Notes: generated from the letters alone by a model not told the origin. Counted from the stretch's first letter, positions 35,854 through 46,670 are shown. The stretch is DNA of 64,000 nucleotides from Rugosibacter sp. (GCA_030645365.1 JAUSMB010000030.1:21714-85713); one strand, 5' to 3'. Translations and numbers: made by a program.

Positions 35854-36354
35854 TTAAGCGAGTGCTTTTAATACCGCATCGTAGTTAGGTTCGTCACCAA
35901 TTTCAGCGACGAGTTCACTGTGAATGACCTGATCATTGGCATCAATCACCACGATGGCACGCGTCGTCAAACCCGCCAGAGGGCCTTCGGCAAGACCAAC
36001 GCCCCAGGCGGACAGAAACTCAGGATGACGGAAGGTGGATAAATGCGCAACGTTCGCGATCCCTTCCATATCGCAAAAACGCTTGGCAGCAAACGGCAGG
36101 TCGGCAGACACGGCCAGAATCGCCGTATTTGGCATTTTGGCAGCCAGCTCGTTGAACTTGCGCGTAGATGTTGCACAGGTCGGTGTATCAAGGCTAGGCA
36201 CGATGTTCAGCACTTTGCGCTTACCGGCAAAATCTTTCAGTGACACATCGGCAAGAGCACCGCTGGTCAATTGGAAGTCGGGTGATTTGGCGCCTACTTT
36301 GGGCAACGTACCATTCAGCCGAACGGGGTTGCCGTGAAAATTTACAGTACTCAT
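35854..36354 (-). CDS. tpx: Thiol peroxidase (Tpx)
   Basis: An atypical 2-Cys peroxiredoxin that reduces H2O2 and alkyl peroxides using thioredoxin. The 166-aa protein has peroxidatic C60 in [14 protein letters not shown] and resolving C94 in KRFCDMEGI, at the positions of E. coli Tpx. It starts [11 protein letters not shown]. It is monocistronic, with its own terminator. The 33-bp gap to tatD leaves little room for a promoter unless it overlaps tatD. Confidence 0.96.
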   Translation of the reverse strand: MSTVNFHGNPVRLNGTLPKVGAKSPDFQLTSGALADVSLKDFAGKRKVLNIVPSLDTPTCATSTRKFNELAAKMPNTAILAVSADLPFAAKRFCDMEGIANVAHLSTFRHPEFLSAWGVGLAEGPLAGLTTRAIVVIDANDQVIHSELVAEIGDEPNYDAVLKALA

Positions 36355-36387
36355 AATGATCTCCTGGTTGGGGTTACGGGGTAAACA

Positions 36388-37161
36388 TCAAATCAGCCGG
36401 GCAAGCCGGGGCAAAACAGTGATCGCATTAGCGGTTGTCGTTTCAGCAATCACTTCAAGGGCAACACCGCGCAGCAAAGCCAATGTTTGGGCAATGCGCG
36501 GCAATTGATCCGGCGTGTTGCGAGCGCCGACTTTCCATTCCGGTGGAATATCCGGCGCATCGGTTTCCAGCACAATGGATTCTAATGGAAGAGTCGCCGC
36601 CAGTTTGCGGATGCGATGAGCCCGAGGGAAAGTCATCGCTCCGCCAAAGCCCAGCTTGAAGCCCAGCCTGATAAATTCCTCGGCTTGCTGCCGGCTGCCG
36701 TTGAAGGCATGCGCTATGCCACCACGCACGCCAATACGCCGCAGCTGCTGCAATACCTGGTCAATGGCACGGCGCACATGCAATAAAACAGGTAAATCTG
36801 CTGCCTGCGCAATTTTGAGTTGTTCGACGAAATAATAAAGCTGTTGTGCGTCATCGCGTTGCGGAAAAAAACGATCCAGCCCAATCTCGCCCACCGCAAT
36901 CGGTTGCTCCCGTGCAATGGTTTCACGCAACGCTTGAATATCTTCTTCGCGCGCCCGGGCAACAGCCATCGGATGAATGCCGAATGCCGCCACACACCCT
37001 GGATACTCTCGACAAACCGAGGACACTGCACCAAAGTTCGCTCGCTCGACGGCCGGCACAACAATGACTGACACGTTTGATTGCCTTGCCGCCTGAGCAA
37101 CCTCCTCGCGATCTGCATCAAATTCTGCTGCGTCAAGATGGCAATGAGTGTCTATCAGCAT
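36388..37161 (-). CDS. tatD: TatD-family metal-dependent deoxyribonuclease
   Basis: A TIM-barrel metallo-hydrolase with 3'-5' DNase activity in characterised homologues. The 257-aa protein has metal ligands H6 and H8 (LIDTHCHLDAAEFD), AVGEIGLD, LPVLLHVR, GIAHAFNGS and VLETDAPDIPP. It lies 17 bp after iscX at the end of the isc operon. Residues EWKVGARNTPDQ contain a partly decayed dispersed-repeat copy. Confidence 0.93.
   Translation of the reverse strand: MLIDTHCHLDAAEFDADREEVAQAARQSNVSVIVVPAVERANFGAVSSVCREYPGCVAAFGIHPMAVARAREEDIQALRETIAREQPIAVGEIGLDRFFPQRDDAQQLYYFVEQLKIAQAADLPVLLHVRRAIDQVLQQLRRIGVRGGIAHAFNGSRQQAEEFIRLGFKLGFGGAMTFPRAHRIRKLAATLPLESIVLETDAPDIPPEWKVGARNTPDQLPRIAQTLALLRGVALEVIAETTTANAITVLPRLARLI
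36511..36536 (-). repeat. Dispersed repeat, partly decayed copy (in tatD)
   Basis: The minus strand reads GGAAAGTCGGCGCTCGCA then ACACGCCG. The 12-base AAAGTCGGCGCT core is kept and it encodes KVGARNTP. Confidence 0.6.
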
Positions 37162-37178
37162 AAAACGTTCAGCCCGCC

Positions 37179-37373
37179 TTATTCAGCCTCATCTATCCAC
37201 GCTTGCTGGATAGCTTCCAGCTTTTTTTCGCCACAATGCGTTGCATCCTCTTCAAACCCCGGCAAATTCAAAACCCAGTTCATCAAGTCAACAAAGTTAA
37301 TGCGCGTGGGATCAACATCAGGATGACGATCAATCAGCGCCAGCGCAACATCCAGGCTATCTGTCCATTTCAT
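37179..37373 (-). CDS. iscX: Fe-S assembly protein IscX
   Basis: A 64-aa acidic protein that modulates IscS and may supply iron. It matches IscX throughout ([30 protein letters not shown]). It overlaps fdx by 4 bp. Confidence 0.94.
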   Translation of the reverse strand: MKWTDSLDVALALIDRHPDVDPTRINFVDLMNWVLNLPGFEEDATHCGEKKLEAIQQAWIDEAE

Positions 37374-37711
37374 CGCTTGACCTCCTTGACCATATTGATG
37401 GTGTATTTGGGTATTTCAATAACCAGGGGCGTCGCCCCCACAATTGCCTGGCAAGACAAGCGCGAATTCGGCTCCAGCCCCCAGGCTTTATCGAGCATGT
37501 CTTCTTCTAACTCTTCCGCAGTTTCCAGCGATGAAAAACCCTCACGCACGATCACATGGCAGGTGGTACAAGCACAGGATTTTTCACAGGCGTGCTCAAT
37601 TTCAATGTCATTTTCGAGCAAAGCATCGCACACCGAGGTGCCAACAGAAGCTTCGATCACTGCGCCATCAGGACACAATTCAGGATGAGGTAAAACAATA
37701 ATTTGCGTCAT
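37370..37711 (-). CDS. fdx: [2Fe-2S] ferredoxin of the ISC system
   Basis: An adrenodoxin-type ferredoxin giving electrons for Fe-S assembly. The 113-aa protein binds the cluster through C42, C48, C51 ([13 protein letters not shown]) and C87. It overlaps hscA and iscX by 4 bp. Confidence 0.95.
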   Translation of the reverse strand: MTQIIVLPHPELCPDGAVIEASVGTSVCDALLENDIEIEHACEKSCACTTCHVIVREGFSSLETAEELEEDMLDKAWGLEPNSRLSCQAIVGATPLVIEIPKYTINMVKEVKR

Positions 37712-39576
37712 AACGTTATCTGGTCAATGTTTTTTCCGGTAAAAGCTTGCTGCACGCTTTGATCCATGCGCCGCGCGGCAAATGTATTAGTCGCATCGCT
37801 CAATGCATTCATGGCCGCATCAATCACAGGACGATCGTCGCTATCCACCACATTTTGCAACTGCAGCATCGCTGCATCAATATGTGCGCGTTCCTCTAGC
37901 GAAAGAATCTCGGCGCTGCCAATTAATGCGGAATGAATTGCCTCCAACAAGCGCCGCGCTTCAACCTGCAGCTCACGCAACGCCCGCAAAGAGGCATCTT
38001 CACGCGCGTGAGAGAAGCTGTCTTTAAGCATCTCTGCAATTTCGTTATCTGTCAGGCCATATGAAGGCTTGACTTCAATACGTGCCTCATGGCCCGTTGT
38101 CTGCTCACGCGCAGAAACCGAAAGCAGCCCGTCGGCATCCACCTGGAAAGTCACACGTATGCGCGCAGCACCCGCCACCATGGGCGGAATGCCACGCAGC
38201 TCAAACCGCGCCAAACTGCGGCATACTGAAACCAGATCGCGCTCGCCTTGCACCACATGAACGGACATCGCGGTTTGGCCATCTTTAAATGTCGTGAACT
38301 CCTGAGCGCGCGCAACAGGTATCGTCGAATTACGCGGGATGACTTTCTCAACCAGGCCGCCCATGGTTTCCAAGCCCAAAGACAAAGGAATCACATCCAG
38401 CAATAACCAGTCGTCACCCGCTGCCCGATTACCCGCCAGCAGATTAGCCTGCATGGCAGCACCTAGAGCAACCACTTTATCCGGATCAAGATTATTCAGC
38501 GGTTCCTGCTTGAAAAGCTCACCGACGGCACGCTGAATTTGCGGCATGCGGGTTGAGCCACCCACCATCACCACGCCACGCACTTCAGCGACCGTCAGGC
38601 CCGCATCGCGCAGCGCTTTTTTGGTCGCGGACAATGTTTTTTGCACCAGCGTGCGCGTGATCTCGGTAAATATATCCGTCGTGAGCACCAAATCAACATA
38701 TTCACCACTGCTGAGCTTAACGGTAATCGGTGCTTCGCCATGTTGCGAGAGGTACTCCTTGGCTTCGCGTGCATGCCCTTGTAACAAGCGGGTGTCGTTC
38801 AATGTCAAGGGTTTAAGCCCGGCTTGCTCGATAATCCAGCAAAACACGCGGTGATCAAAGTCATCTCCACCCAGTGCGGAATCTCCACCCGTAGCGAGCA
38901 CCTCAAAAATACCTTTGGCAAGACGCAAGATGGAAATATCGAACGTGCCACCGCCCAGATCAAAAATGGCATAGACTCCTTCAGCCGCATTGTCCAGACC
39001 ATAGGCAATGGCCGCAGCTGTTGGCTCATTCAACAAACGCAATACATTCAAACCAGCTAACTGTGCGGCGTCTTTAGTCGCCTGGCGTTGCGCATCGTCA
39101 AAGTACGCGGGTACGGTAATCACCGCTCCGATGATCTCGCCACCCAACGAGGTTTCCCCACGCAAACGCAGGATATTGAGAATCTCTGCTGAAATCTCTA
39201 CTGGACTTTTAATACCGGCTACTGTCCTGATTTTGACCATACCCTCGGCGTCAACAAAATCATAGGGCAGGGTTTCGCTATGCGCAATATCCGCATGTCC
39301 TCGTCCCATGAATCGTTTGACGGACACGATCGTATTCTTGGGATCAAGCGACTTCCAGAATTCTGCCGCATAACCTACATCAGCCTTGCCATCGGCAGAA
39401 TAACGCACCACCGAAGGTAACAATGGATGGCCCTTTTCATCGCTCAACACCACACTCATGCCACTTCGCACAGTCGCTACCAGCGAGTTGGTTGTGCCAA
39501 GATCAATGCCAATCGCCAGGCGATGCTGGTGAGGCGCAACCGATTCATCCGGTTCAGCAATTTGCAAAAGAGCCAT
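37708..39576 (-). CDS. hscA: Hsp70-type chaperone HscA
   Basis: A specialised Hsp70 that releases Fe-S clusters from IscU with its co-chaperone HscB. The 622-aa protein has [43 protein letters not shown] and a C-terminal substrate domain. It follows hscB by 8 bp. Confidence 0.96.
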   Translation of the reverse strand: MALLQIAEPDESVAPHQHRLAIGIDLGTTNSLVATVRSGMSVVLSDEKGHPLLPSVVRYSADGKADVGYAAEFWKSLDPKNTIVSVKRFMGRGHADIAHSETLPYDFVDAEGMVKIRTVAGIKSPVEISAEILNILRLRGETSLGGEIIGAVITVPAYFDDAQRQATKDAAQLAGLNVLRLLNEPTAAAIAYGLDNAAEGVYAIFDLGGGTFDISILRLAKGIFEVLATGGDSALGGDDFDHRVFCWIIEQAGLKPLTLNDTRLLQGHAREAKEYLSQHGEAPITVKLSSGEYVDLVLTTDIFTEITRTLVQKTLSATKKALRDAGLTVAEVRGVVMVGGSTRMPQIQRAVGELFKQEPLNNLDPDKVVALGAAMQANLLAGNRAAGDDWLLLDVIPLSLGLETMGGLVEKVIPRNSTIPVARAQEFTTFKDGQTAMSVHVVQGERDLVSVCRSLARFELRGIPPMVAGAARIRVTFQVDADGLLSVSAREQTTGHEARIEVKPSYGLTDNEIAEMLKDSFSHAREDASLRALRELQVEARRLLEAIHSALIGSAEILSLEERAHIDAAMLQLQNVVDSDDRPVIDAAMNALSDATNTFAARRMDQSVQQAFTGKNIDQITL

Positions 39577-39584
39577 AGTATTTT

Positions 39585-40139
39585 TTAAGGGGTGACGGCT
39601 TCGAGCGCGTCGTTAATTTCGTGTAATAGCTTTTCCTGAAACATGAGTTTGCGCACAAGCTCAGCAGCCGCTTTGTAATCATGCTGATGATCAATCAGTG
39701 TAATCAACTGCTGATGTGCCTCAATAATATCGCGCTGCAGCGTCGCGTGTGCAGCGTCCAGAAAGACTTCATCACTCGCTGCACGTGCTGCCATGACTTC
39801 TTCACGGAATTCCATTTGCTGCATCAAAAATGCAATTGGCATTGCCGTATTGCTTTCCACCTGCGGATCAAAACCCAGCAAGGTAAGTAAATACAGTGCC
39901 CGCTGCCCAGGTGACTTGAGCACTTGATACGCCTCATTCACGCGGGTTGCCCATTGCATGGCCAAGCGTTGCTGTACATCACCTGCTTGTACATGTCGGT
40001 CTGGATGCACCAAGGCTTGCATATGGCGAAACCGCCGATCAAGCTCGGCACTATCCAGCCCTTGCTGACGCGGTAAATCCAGCAACGCAAAGTGGTCTGC
40101 CGAAAACCTAGATCCCGACACGAAATTTTCAAAGCTCAT
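39585..40139 (-). CDS. hscB: J-domain co-chaperone HscB
   Basis: It recruits IscU to HscA and stimulates its ATPase. The 184-aa protein has an N-terminal J domain with H45-P-D47 (ALVHPDRHV), followed by the HscB oligomerisation C-terminal domain ([11 protein letters not shown]). It lies between iscA and hscA. Confidence 0.95.
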   Translation of the reverse strand: MSFENFVSGSRFSADHFALLDLPRQQGLDSAELDRRFRHMQALVHPDRHVQAGDVQQRLAMQWATRVNEAYQVLKSPGQRALYLLTLLGFDPQVESNTAMPIAFLMQQMEFREEVMAARAASDEVFLDAAHATLQRDIIEAHQQLITLIDHQHDYKAAAELVRKLMFQEKLLHEINDALEAVTP

Positions 40140-40181
40140 TGCACACTCATCAAATACTCATAGTTCGCGACTCATGCGACG

Positions 40182-40511
40182 CTATGTCGTTGTTGTAAAT
40201 GATTCGCCGCAACCGCACTCGCCTTTGACATTGGGGTTATTGAACTTAAAGCCCTCATTCAAACCTTCTTTCGTATAGTCCAATTCAGTGCCTTCAAGGT
40301 ACGGCAAACTTTTAGGGTCGATCAGCACCTTGACGCCGTGGCTTTCAAACACCAGATCTTCAGGCAGCGCATTATCTGCAAACTCAAGCTTGTACGCCAA
40401 GCCCGAGCAGCCAGAAGTCTTAACGCCAAGGCGAATGCCGACACCCTTGCCACGTTTGGCAAGAAACCCTGCCACATGCTGTGCTGCTGGCTCGGACAAA
40501 GTAACTGGCAT
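40182..40511 (-). CDS. iscA: A-type Fe-S carrier IscA
   Basis: An iron/Fe-S carrier. The 109-aa protein from the ATG at 40511 has cysteines C35, C99 and C101 ([17 protein letters not shown]), the exact E. coli IscA positions. A second ATG two codons upstream is possible. Confidence 0.95.
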   Translation of the reverse strand: MPVTLSEPAAQHVAGFLAKRGKGVGIRLGVKTSGCSGLAYKLEFADNALPEDLVFESHGVKVLIDPKSLPYLEGTELDYTKEGLNEGFKFNNPNVKGECGCGESFTTTT

Positions 40512-40513
40512 GA

Positions 40514-40897
40514 TCAATTGCCCTGCTTTTGCTTGTAATCAGCAACTGCCGCCTTGATCGCATCTTCTGCAAGAATTGAACAATGAATTTTTACTGGCGG
40601 CAAAGCCAGCTCTTCGGCAATGTGCGTGTTTTTGATTTCCAGCGCCTGATCCAGCGATTTGCCCTTGATCCATTCAGTCACTAAAGAGGACGAGGCAATA
40701 GCCGAACCACAGCCGTAGGTTTTAAATTTGGCATCTTCGATAATGCCATCCTTGCCCACCTTGATTTGCAGCTTCATCACATCGCCACAAGCAGGGGCGC
40801 CTACCATGCCGGTAGCCACACCTTCGTCGTCCTTGTCAAAAGACCCGACATTACGTGGATTTTCGTAGTGATCCAATACTTTTTCGCTATATGCCAT
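40514..40897 (-). CDS. iscU: Fe-S scaffold protein IscU
   Basis: The scaffold on which clusters are built. The 127-aa protein from 40897 has C37 (GAPACGDVM), C63 (YGCGSAIA) and C106 (IHCSILAED), and the LPPVK motif that HscA recognises. The upstream extension to 40930 is not part of the family. Confidence 0.96.
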   Translation of the reverse strand: MAYSEKVLDHYENPRNVGSFDKDDEGVATGMVGAPACGDVMKLQIKVGKDGIIEDAKFKTYGCGSAIASSSLVTEWIKGKSLDQALEIKNTHIAEELALPPVKIHCSILAEDAIKAAVADYKQKQGN

Positions 40898-40914
40898 GGT
40901 AATTCTCCCGTATC

Positions 40915-42126
40915 TTAATGTGCAGCCCACTGCACGGTGTTAAGGTCAATTCCTTCTTTGAACATATCCCACAGAGGGGACAACTCGCGCAACTTGCCAA
41001 TTTTCTCATGCAATAATTTGATCGTGAAATCGACGTCTTGTTCCGTTGTAAATCGACCTAGCGTGAAACGAATCGAGCTGTGTGCCAACTCATCTGAGCG
41101 CCCCAACGCACGCAGCACATATGAAGGCTCAAGGCTGGCCGAGGTGCAGGCAGAACCACTAGAGACAGCAATATCCTTAATCGCCATGATGAGCGACTCG
41201 CCCTCGACATAGTTGAAACTCAAATTGAGATTGTGTGGCACACGCTGGGCCAAATCGCCATTGACATAAATTTCTTCGATATCCATCAACCCCTTCATCA
41301 GGCGGTCACGCAGCATGCGAATCCGCTCATTTTCGGTTGCCATCTCAAGCCGCGCGAGGCGAAACGCTTCGCCCATGCCGACGATTTGATGGGTGGCCAA
41401 TGTGCCTGAACGCAAACCGCGCTCATGCCCGCCGCCATGCATTTGCGCTTCTAACCGGATGCGCGGTTTGCGACGCACATACAACGCACCGACACCTTTC
41501 GGACCGTAGGTTTTATGCGCGCTGAATGACATCAAGTCAACTTTCAGCGTAGTCAAGTCAATCGGTATTTTGCCGGTTGCCTGTGCCGCATCGACATGAA
41601 AAATAACGCCCTTCTCGCGGCAAATCTCACCCAATTCAGCTATTGGCTGTATCACGCCAATCTCATTGTTCACCATCATCACAGAAGCCAGCACCGTATC
41701 CGGACGCAGCGCTGCGGCAAATTGCGCGAGGGACACCAGGCCATTTTCTTGCGGCACCAGATAAGTCGCTTCAAAACCCTGACGCTCAAGCTCTTTAACA
41801 GTATCCAATACTGCCTTGTGTTCTGTTGTCACCGTGACAATATGCTTACCCTTGGTGCCCGCATAAAAATGCGCAGCGCCTTTGATGGCCAGATTGTTGG
41901 ACTCCGTTGCACCGGACGTCCAGATAATATCCTTGGCATCCGCGCCGACCAGTTTGGCGACTTCTTCACGCGCATCTTCCACAGCTTTTTCTGCCTCCCA
42001 GCCATACGCATGGGAACGCGAGGCCGGGTTGCCAAAGTGCTCTGTCAGCCAGGGAATCATTTTTGCCGCCACACGCGGATCAACAGGCGTGGTCGCAGAA
42101 TAATCAAGATAAATCGGTAGTTTCAT
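40915..42126 (-). CDS. iscS: Cysteine desulfurase IscS
   Basis: A PLP enzyme supplying sulfur from cysteine. The 403-aa protein from 42126 ([20 protein letters not shown], with GGAG 9 bp upstream) matches E. coli IscS along its length. It has the PLP-lysine region [17 protein letters not shown] and the mobile-loop cysteine [13 protein letters not shown]. An ATG five codons upstream is less likely. Confidence 0.96.
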   Translation of the reverse strand: MKLPIYLDYSATTPVDPRVAAKMIPWLTEHFGNPASRSHAYGWEAEKAVEDAREEVAKLVGADAKDIIWTSGATESNNLAIKGAAHFYAGTKGKHIVTVTTEHKAVLDTVKELERQGFEATYLVPQENGLVSLAQFAAALRPDTVLASVMMVNNEIGVIQPIAELGEICREKGVIFHVDAAQATGKIPIDLTTLKVDLMSFSAHKTYGPKGVGALYVRRKPRIRLEAQMHGGGHERGLRSGTLATHQIVGMGEAFRLARLEMATENERIRMLRDRLMKGLMDIEEIYVNGDLAQRVPHNLNLSFNYVEGESLIMAIKDIAVSSGSACTSASLEPSYVLRALGRSDELAHSSIRFTLGRFTTEQDVDFTIKLLHEKIGKLRELSPLWDMFKEGIDLNTVQWAAH

Positions 42127-42162
42127 TTTCAGCTTCTCCATTTCAGCGAGTAGTCACAGTGG

Positions 42163-43341
42163 TCACGCTTCTGCGACCAATGCCTTAAGTTGCCCCAGCG
42201 TGCTCTTAAGCGCGCCGAGAAAATCCTGTATTTGTTGTTGCGTTGTCCCTGCGCCCAAGCTCACACGCACCGCTCCTCGCGCCAAGGCAGACGGGACGCC
42301 CATGGCCAGCAGCACGTGCGATGGTGCCGGATTGGCACTGGAACAAGCTGCTCCTGCCGCCACGGCAAAACCTGCGCGATCAAGCCGGCCCACCAAGGTT
42401 TCACCATCCATATCCGCAAAAGCAAAATAACTGGTGTTTGGCAAACGATCTGCTTGCGCAGAAAAAACATGCGCGCCCAAGGCGACCAAACCTAACTCTA
42501 GCTCTGCACGCAAGGCGCGCAACGTGGTAGATTGGATTTGCTGATTGGCAACAGCCAGTTCCGCCGCCAAACCAAAACCAGCAATTGCTGCCACATTCTC
42601 GGTGCCAGAACGCAAGCCGTGCTCATGCCCACCGCCCGCAATGAGCGGCTGCAATTCAAGCCGCTTATCCAGAATCAGAGCACCAGCACCTTTCGGCCCA
42701 CCAATCTTGTGTGCGGACACGGTCATTGCATGCACACCCGCCACATTGAGGGCACGAAAATCTACCGGAACGCGGCCAAAAGCCTGCACAGCATCGGTGT
42801 GGAAAAAGGCGCCTGTCGATTGAGTCTGCGCCGCCAGTTGAGCTGCCATTTGAACGACATTCTGTATCGCGCCGGTTTCATTGTTCGCGAGCATCACCGA
42901 AACCAGTGTGGCACCCCCTGCCGGCTTTTCGGCCAACGCTGCCAAAAAGTCGGCGCTGGTGACACGGCACTCGGCATCGACTGCGATCTCGCGCAAGCGC
43001 CAGCCAGTACGCACCAGTTGCCGCGCCGGCTCACGCACGCATGGGTGCTCAATGGCAGAGATCGCCACGGTGCCCTTGGGCAACAAAGCCGCCGCACCTT
43101 TGATAAACAGATTATTGGCCTCCGAGCCACCACTCGTAAACACCACTTCTGTCGGATGCGCTCTGACGGCACACGCCACACGCTGCCTTGCCTCGTCTAT
43201 CGCCCGCCGCGCCGCACGGCCGTATTCATGGCGGCTGGAGGCATTGCCATACTGCTGCTTCAAGTACGGCAGCATGGCTTCCAGCACCCGTGAATCCAGC
43301 GGGGTGGTGGCGTTATGGTCAAAATAGACAGGTGCGAACAT
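42163..43341 (-). CDS. Second cysteine desulfurase (NifS/IscS-like)
   Basis: A 392-aa class V aminotransferase between iscR and iscS, clearly related to IscS but divergent: YFDHNATTPLDSRVLEAML, VSAHKIGGPKGAGALIL (PLP lysine) and GAACSSANPAPSHVLLAMG (loop cysteine) are all present, so it should be active. It may serve a different sulfur acceptor or be a spare copy. A near-perfect dispersed repeat encodes CRVTSADFLAAL in a surface segment. It lies 3 bp after iscR. Confidence 0.92.
   Translation of the reverse strand: MFAPVYFDHNATTPLDSRVLEAMLPYLKQQYGNASSRHEYGRAARRAIDEARQRVACAVRAHPTEVVFTSGGSEANNLFIKGAAALLPKGTVAISAIEHPCVREPARQLVRTGWRLREIAVDAECRVTSADFLAALAEKPAGGATLVSVMLANNETGAIQNVVQMAAQLAAQTQSTGAFFHTDAVQAFGRVPVDFRALNVAGVHAMTVSAHKIGGPKGAGALILDKRLELQPLIAGGGHEHGLRSGTENVAAIAGFGLAAELAVANQQIQSTTLRALRAELELGLVALGAHVFSAQADRLPNTSYFAFADMDGETLVGRLDRAGFAVAAGAACSSANPAPSHVLLAMGVPSALARGAVRVSLGAGTTQQQIQDFLGALKSTLGQLKALVAEA
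42944..42969 (+). repeat. Dispersed 26-bp repeat, copy in second cysteine desulfurase
   Basis: Reads AAAAAGTCGGCGCTGGTG then ACACGGCA, one mismatch at the last base. The antisense reading in the gene gives CRVTSADF. Confidence 0.88.
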
Positions 43342-43344
43342 GGC

Positions 43345-43848
43345 CTATACGCTGGCAACCGCGCCTTGCGTTGGTTCCTTTTTTATACTCTGTGGTGCTT
43401 TAAGCTGCACCACCCGCTCATCATGCAACACATCAAGGGCGGCGTGCTGCTGCGCGACAAGCTCAGCCAGATTCACCGAATCAAGGTAGTCGAACATTTT
43501 TTTATTCAGATTTGTCCATAAATCGTGCGTCATGCAAACACGCCGATCTTCAGAGCAATCACGCTTGCCACCGCACTGCGTAGCATCCAGAGACTCATCG
43601 ACCGCATGAATGATTTCTGCCACAGAAATATCGCCAAGCGCTTTAGTCAACCGATAACCACCGCCAGGACCACGCACGCTAGACACCAATTGAGAACGGC
43701 GTAACTTGCCGAACAACTGCTCAAGGTACGACAAAGAAATGCGCTGCCGCTCGCTGATGCCCGCTAACGTTACCGGGCCATCGTGCTGGCGTATGGCCAG
43801 ATCGATCATTGCAGTAACGGCAAAACGCCCTTTGGTTGTCAGTCTCAT
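43345..43848 (-). CDS. iscR: Fe-S sensing transcription regulator IscR
   Basis: An Rrf2-family regulator that represses isc when it carries a [2Fe-2S] cluster. The 167-aa protein has the N-terminal winged helix (MRLTTKGRFAVTAMIDLA) and cluster ligands C92, C98, C105 and H108, one residue more in the last spacer than E. coli (C104/H107). The promoter upstream carries tandem IscR-type operators, so autorepression is expected. Confidence 0.95.
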   Translation of the reverse strand: MRLTTKGRFAVTAMIDLAIRQHDGPVTLAGISERQRISLSYLEQLFGKLRRSQLVSSVRGPGGGYRLTKALGDISVAEIIHAVDESLDATQCGGKRDCSEDRRVCMTHDLWTNLNKKMFDYLDSVNLAELVAQQHAALDVLHDERVVQLKAPQSIKKEPTQGAVASV

Positions 43849-43936
43849 CTGATGTCCCTTTCATGGAGGTGAAACAAGCCGCCTCAACCCACCGGCTGTA
43901 ACGAATACAGTGAATACAAAAACCAGCCAAGCAGAA

Positions 43937-43961
43937 ATACCCGACTATTTAAGTCGACTAT
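43937..43961 (-). promoter_or_regulatory. IscR type-1 operator, proximal
   Basis: The minus strand reads ATAGTCGACTTAAAT then AGTCGGGTAT. This fits the published type-1 consensus (ATASYYGACTRwwwYAGTCRRSTAT) at 24 of 25 positions. It overlaps the -10 of the iscR promoter. Confidence 0.88.
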
Positions 43962-43986
43962 AGGCTATCCCGATAGATTTAGTCAA
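43957..43986 (-). promoter_or_regulatory. iscR-isc promoter
   Basis: On the minus strand TTGACT (43986-43981) and TATAGT (43962-43957) are 18 bp apart. Both hexamers sit within the two IscR operators, and the -35 overlaps the end of cysE. Confidence 0.78.
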
Positions 43987-43990
43987 CTAT
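43966..43990 (-). promoter_or_regulatory. IscR type-1-like operator, distal
   Basis: The minus strand reads ATAGTTGACTAAATC then TATCGGGATA. The first half is perfect; the second half has about five departures. The tandem arrangement parallels E. coli iscR. Confidence 0.65.
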
Positions 43991-44731
43991 TTTAGACAGA
44001 TAGTTAGGGTCGAACTTGTCTGCCGTTGCCATATCGTCTTCCAGAGAAACGCCAGATCGTTCGACTGCCTTCAACAGGCAAGCCAGCCGACGGTCCGTCT
44101 CAACGGCATGGTCAAGGAGGCCATGAATCGCCTTAGCCAAGGGATCATCTTCATTTTTAGTAATGGCGTAGGCAGAAAATCCCATTTTCTCTGCCTGCTC
44201 TTCGCGCACAGAGTCGCGCCCGGCATCCACGATTCGCGCCGGAATACCAACTGCCGTTGCCCCTGGTGGCACATCCCGCACCACCACGGCATTGGACCCC
44301 ACTTTCGCGCCTTCGCCCAGCGTAATCGGCCCGAGTACTTTTGCCCCGGCACCAATCACTACGCCGTGCATCAGCGTGGGATGGCGCTTGCCCTTGCTCC
44401 ATGAAGTTCCTCCCAGAGTAACGCCGTGATACAGCGTGCAATCGTCGCTTATCACTGCCGTTTCACCAATCACCACGCCCATACCGTGATCAATAAATAC
44501 CCGGCGGCCTATGGTGGCACCTGGGTGAATCTCGATGCCGGTTGCCCAACGCACCAGATGCGCCAAAAAACGCGCCAACCAGCGAAAACGCACCTGCCAC
44601 AACCAGTGCGCCACGCGATGCAGCGTGAGCGCGTGTAATCCCGGGTAGCAGGTCAGCACCTCCCATGTCGAGCGGGCGGCAGGATCGCGTTCAAAAACAC
44701 AGGTGATATCTTCACGTAAACGGGTCAGCAT
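43979..44731 (-). CDS. cysE: Serine O-acetyltransferase CysE
   Basis: It makes O-acetylserine for cysteine synthesis. The 250-aa protein has a left-handed beta-helix with hexapeptide repeats ([20 protein letters not shown], then [28 protein letters not shown]). It is upstream of iscR on the same strand, with its stop inside the iscR promoter region, so cysteine supply and Fe-S assembly are linked by position. Confidence 0.94.
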   Translation of the reverse strand: MLTRLREDITCVFERDPAARSTWEVLTCYPGLHALTLHRVAHWLWQVRFRWLARFLAHLVRWATGIEIHPGATIGRRVFIDHGMGVVIGETAVISDDCTLYHGVTLGGTSWSKGKRHPTLMHGVVIGAGAKVLGPITLGEGAKVGSNAVVVRDVPPGATAVGIPARIVDAGRDSVREEQAEKMGFSAYAITKNEDDPLAKAIHGLLDHAVETDRRLACLLKAVERSGVSLEDDMATADKFDPNYLSKIVD

Positions 44732-44778
44732 GATTAAATTATTCCCTCCGTAACAGATCGAATCCGGGATAGTGGCAT

Positions 44779-45501
44779 CTACGACCTTTTTTCCAGTGCT
44801 GCGAGCAAACCTCGCAATATATTGACTTCTTCTTTTTCAATCACCGCCCGAGAAAACAACCGGCGCATGCGTAAAACAAGCCGCTTAGGGTTTGCGGGAT
44901 CAAGAAATCCACTACCTAGCGCTGCTCGCTCGATATGCGCCACCAGATGTTCTACCTCTTCGTGATTCGCTGGCAACCCCGCACCCGATACTGCGGGCGG
45001 CAATCCCGTCACTTCGCCAGCCAGCCTTAGTTCGTAACACATGACCTGCACAGCCGCAGCGACATTCAACGAGCTAAATGCCGGATTCACCGGGATCATT
45101 GCCCAACGGCGACATTGAAGTAACTCTTCATTCGACAACCCAGCCGTTTCATTACCAAACACCAGAGCGACCTCACCTGTCGCTGCAGCTGCCACCAGCT
45201 CGGCAGCCGCTTCACGCGCCCAGACGGGGGGCACCGCCAACTCACGTCGCCGCGCACTCATGGCAACCGCCAGCACTGTCCCCACAAGCGCTTCCGATAG
45301 TGACGTCACTACCTGAGCGGCAGCCAGAATATCCGTTGCCCCCGCTGCCCTGACGTCGGCTTGTTCATCTGGATATATTTTTGGGTTAACCAGCACCAGG
45401 CGCGACAGCCCCATGGTTTTCATTGCCCGTGCCACAGCCCCGATGTTGCCTGGATGGCTGGTGTGCGACAAAACAACCCGAATCCGGTCCAAAGGCGACA
45501 T
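44779..45501 (-). CDS. trmJ: tRNA 2'-O-methyltransferase TrmJ (SPOUT)
   Basis: It methylates the ribose at position 32 of several tRNAs. The 240-aa SPOUT enzyme has [23 protein letters not shown] at the N-terminus, [19 protein letters not shown] and [22 protein letters not shown] (the trefoil-knot SAM site). It is divergent from suhB, as in many proteobacteria, with a 127-bp spacer. Confidence 0.93.
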   Translation of the reverse strand: MSPLDRIRVVLSHTSHPGNIGAVARAMKTMGLSRLVLVNPKIYPDEQADVRAAGATDILAAAQVVTSLSEALVGTVLAVAMSARRRELAVPPVWAREAAAELVAAAATGEVALVFGNETAGLSNEELLQCRRWAMIPVNPAFSSLNVAAAVQVMCYELRLAGEVTGLPPAVSGAGLPANHEEVEHLVAHIERAALGSGFLDPANPKRLVLRMRRLFSRAVIEKEEVNILRGLLAALEKRS

Positions 45502-45628
45502 TATTTAGCCAGCGCCATGACATGCCTTGTGGCAAAAAACCAGCCAGCCACGTGAATCACTTGTAGGTTCATATTAGATAGAATGACGACCTTCGCGCAA
45601 ACAGCGCCTGCTCTCTTATAAAAATTCC

Positions 45629-46435
45629 ATGCATCCCACGCTCAACATTGCAGTCAAGGCCGCGCGACGCGCTGGTCAGATCATCAACCGCGCCAGCCTT
45701 GATATCGCCTCGCTCAACGTCAGCATCAAACAACAAAGCGATTACGTCACAGAGGTTGATCGTGCGGCCGAAGCGGCCATCATTGCTGTCTTGCGCGAGG
45801 CCTATCCAACGTATGGAATTCTAGCAGAGGAGTCCGGCCTGGCTGGCACCGATGCCACCGCCGAATTTCAATGGATCATTGATCCGCTCGACGGCACTAC
45901 CAACTTCATCCATGGCGTGCCCCAATATGCCATTTCAATTGGTCTGGCAAAACAAGGCGTGGTGCAGCAAGCCGTGGTGTATGACTCCAATCGCAACGAA
46001 ATTTTTACCGCCAGCAAAGGCGGTGGCGCGTTCGTTAATGGCAAGCGCATTCGTGTCGCCAAGCGCACCCGTCTGGATGAATCGCTGATCGGCACGGGCT
46101 TTCCCTACCGCATGTTCGATCACATCGACACTTATCTCGCCATTTTTCGCGATCTAGCACAAAAAACTGCCGGCATGCGCCGTCCCGGTGCCGCTTCGCT
46201 CGACCTCGCCTGGGTCGCCTGCGGCCGCATGGATGGCTTCTGGGAGCTCGGCTTAAGCCCTTGGGACATGGCCGCCGGCAGTCTGCTGATTACCGAAGCC
46301 GGTGGTCTGGTTGGCGACTTGTCGGGTGAATCAAACTACATGCAGACCGGCAATATCATCGGCGGCAATCCAAAGATTTTCGGCCAGTTGCTGCAAATCA
46401 TTACCCCTCACCTGAAACCCAATCTGCGCGCCTGA
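45629..46435 (+). CDS. suhB: Inositol monophosphatase family protein SuhB
   Basis: A Mg2+-dependent phosphatase that in E. coli also binds the Nus antitermination complex on rRNA operons. The 268-aa protein has E67-E68-S, the metal site [12 protein letters not shown] (D85, D88) and [19 protein letters not shown]. 46436-46670 after it holds no supported gene; a protein-like but broken minus-strand frame is noted among the findings. Confidence 0.92.
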   Translation: MHPTLNIAVKAARRAGQIINRASLDIASLNVSIKQQSDYVTEVDRAAEAAIIAVLREAYPTYGILAEESGLAGTDATAEFQWIIDPLDGTTNFIHGVPQYAISIGLAKQGVVQQAVVYDSNRNEIFTASKGGGAFVNGKRIRVAKRTRLDESLIGTGFPYRMFDHIDTYLAIFRDLAQKTAGMRRPGAASLDLAWVACGRMDGFWELGLSPWDMAAGSLLITEAGGLVGDLSGESNYMQTGNIIGGNPKIFGQLLQIITPHLKPNLRA

Positions 46436-46670
46436 CTCTGCCAATAGAATGCGGCTTACTAGCTAACAAGTGACGCGCGACAAGCCCGCCATCAAAGACA
46501 GGCAGCGCGACACCTTCATACCGGGGCAGAATAAATTCCTTGGCTGCTTCATCCACCGTGTTTAGCTTGATGGCAAGAAAGACGTTACTGGCAAGCCTTC
46601 CGCCTCGCCAAACTGCATATCGGCGATAATCGGCGCCGTCGAAGCTTTCAGCTTTTCCGTATAGGTTTCA

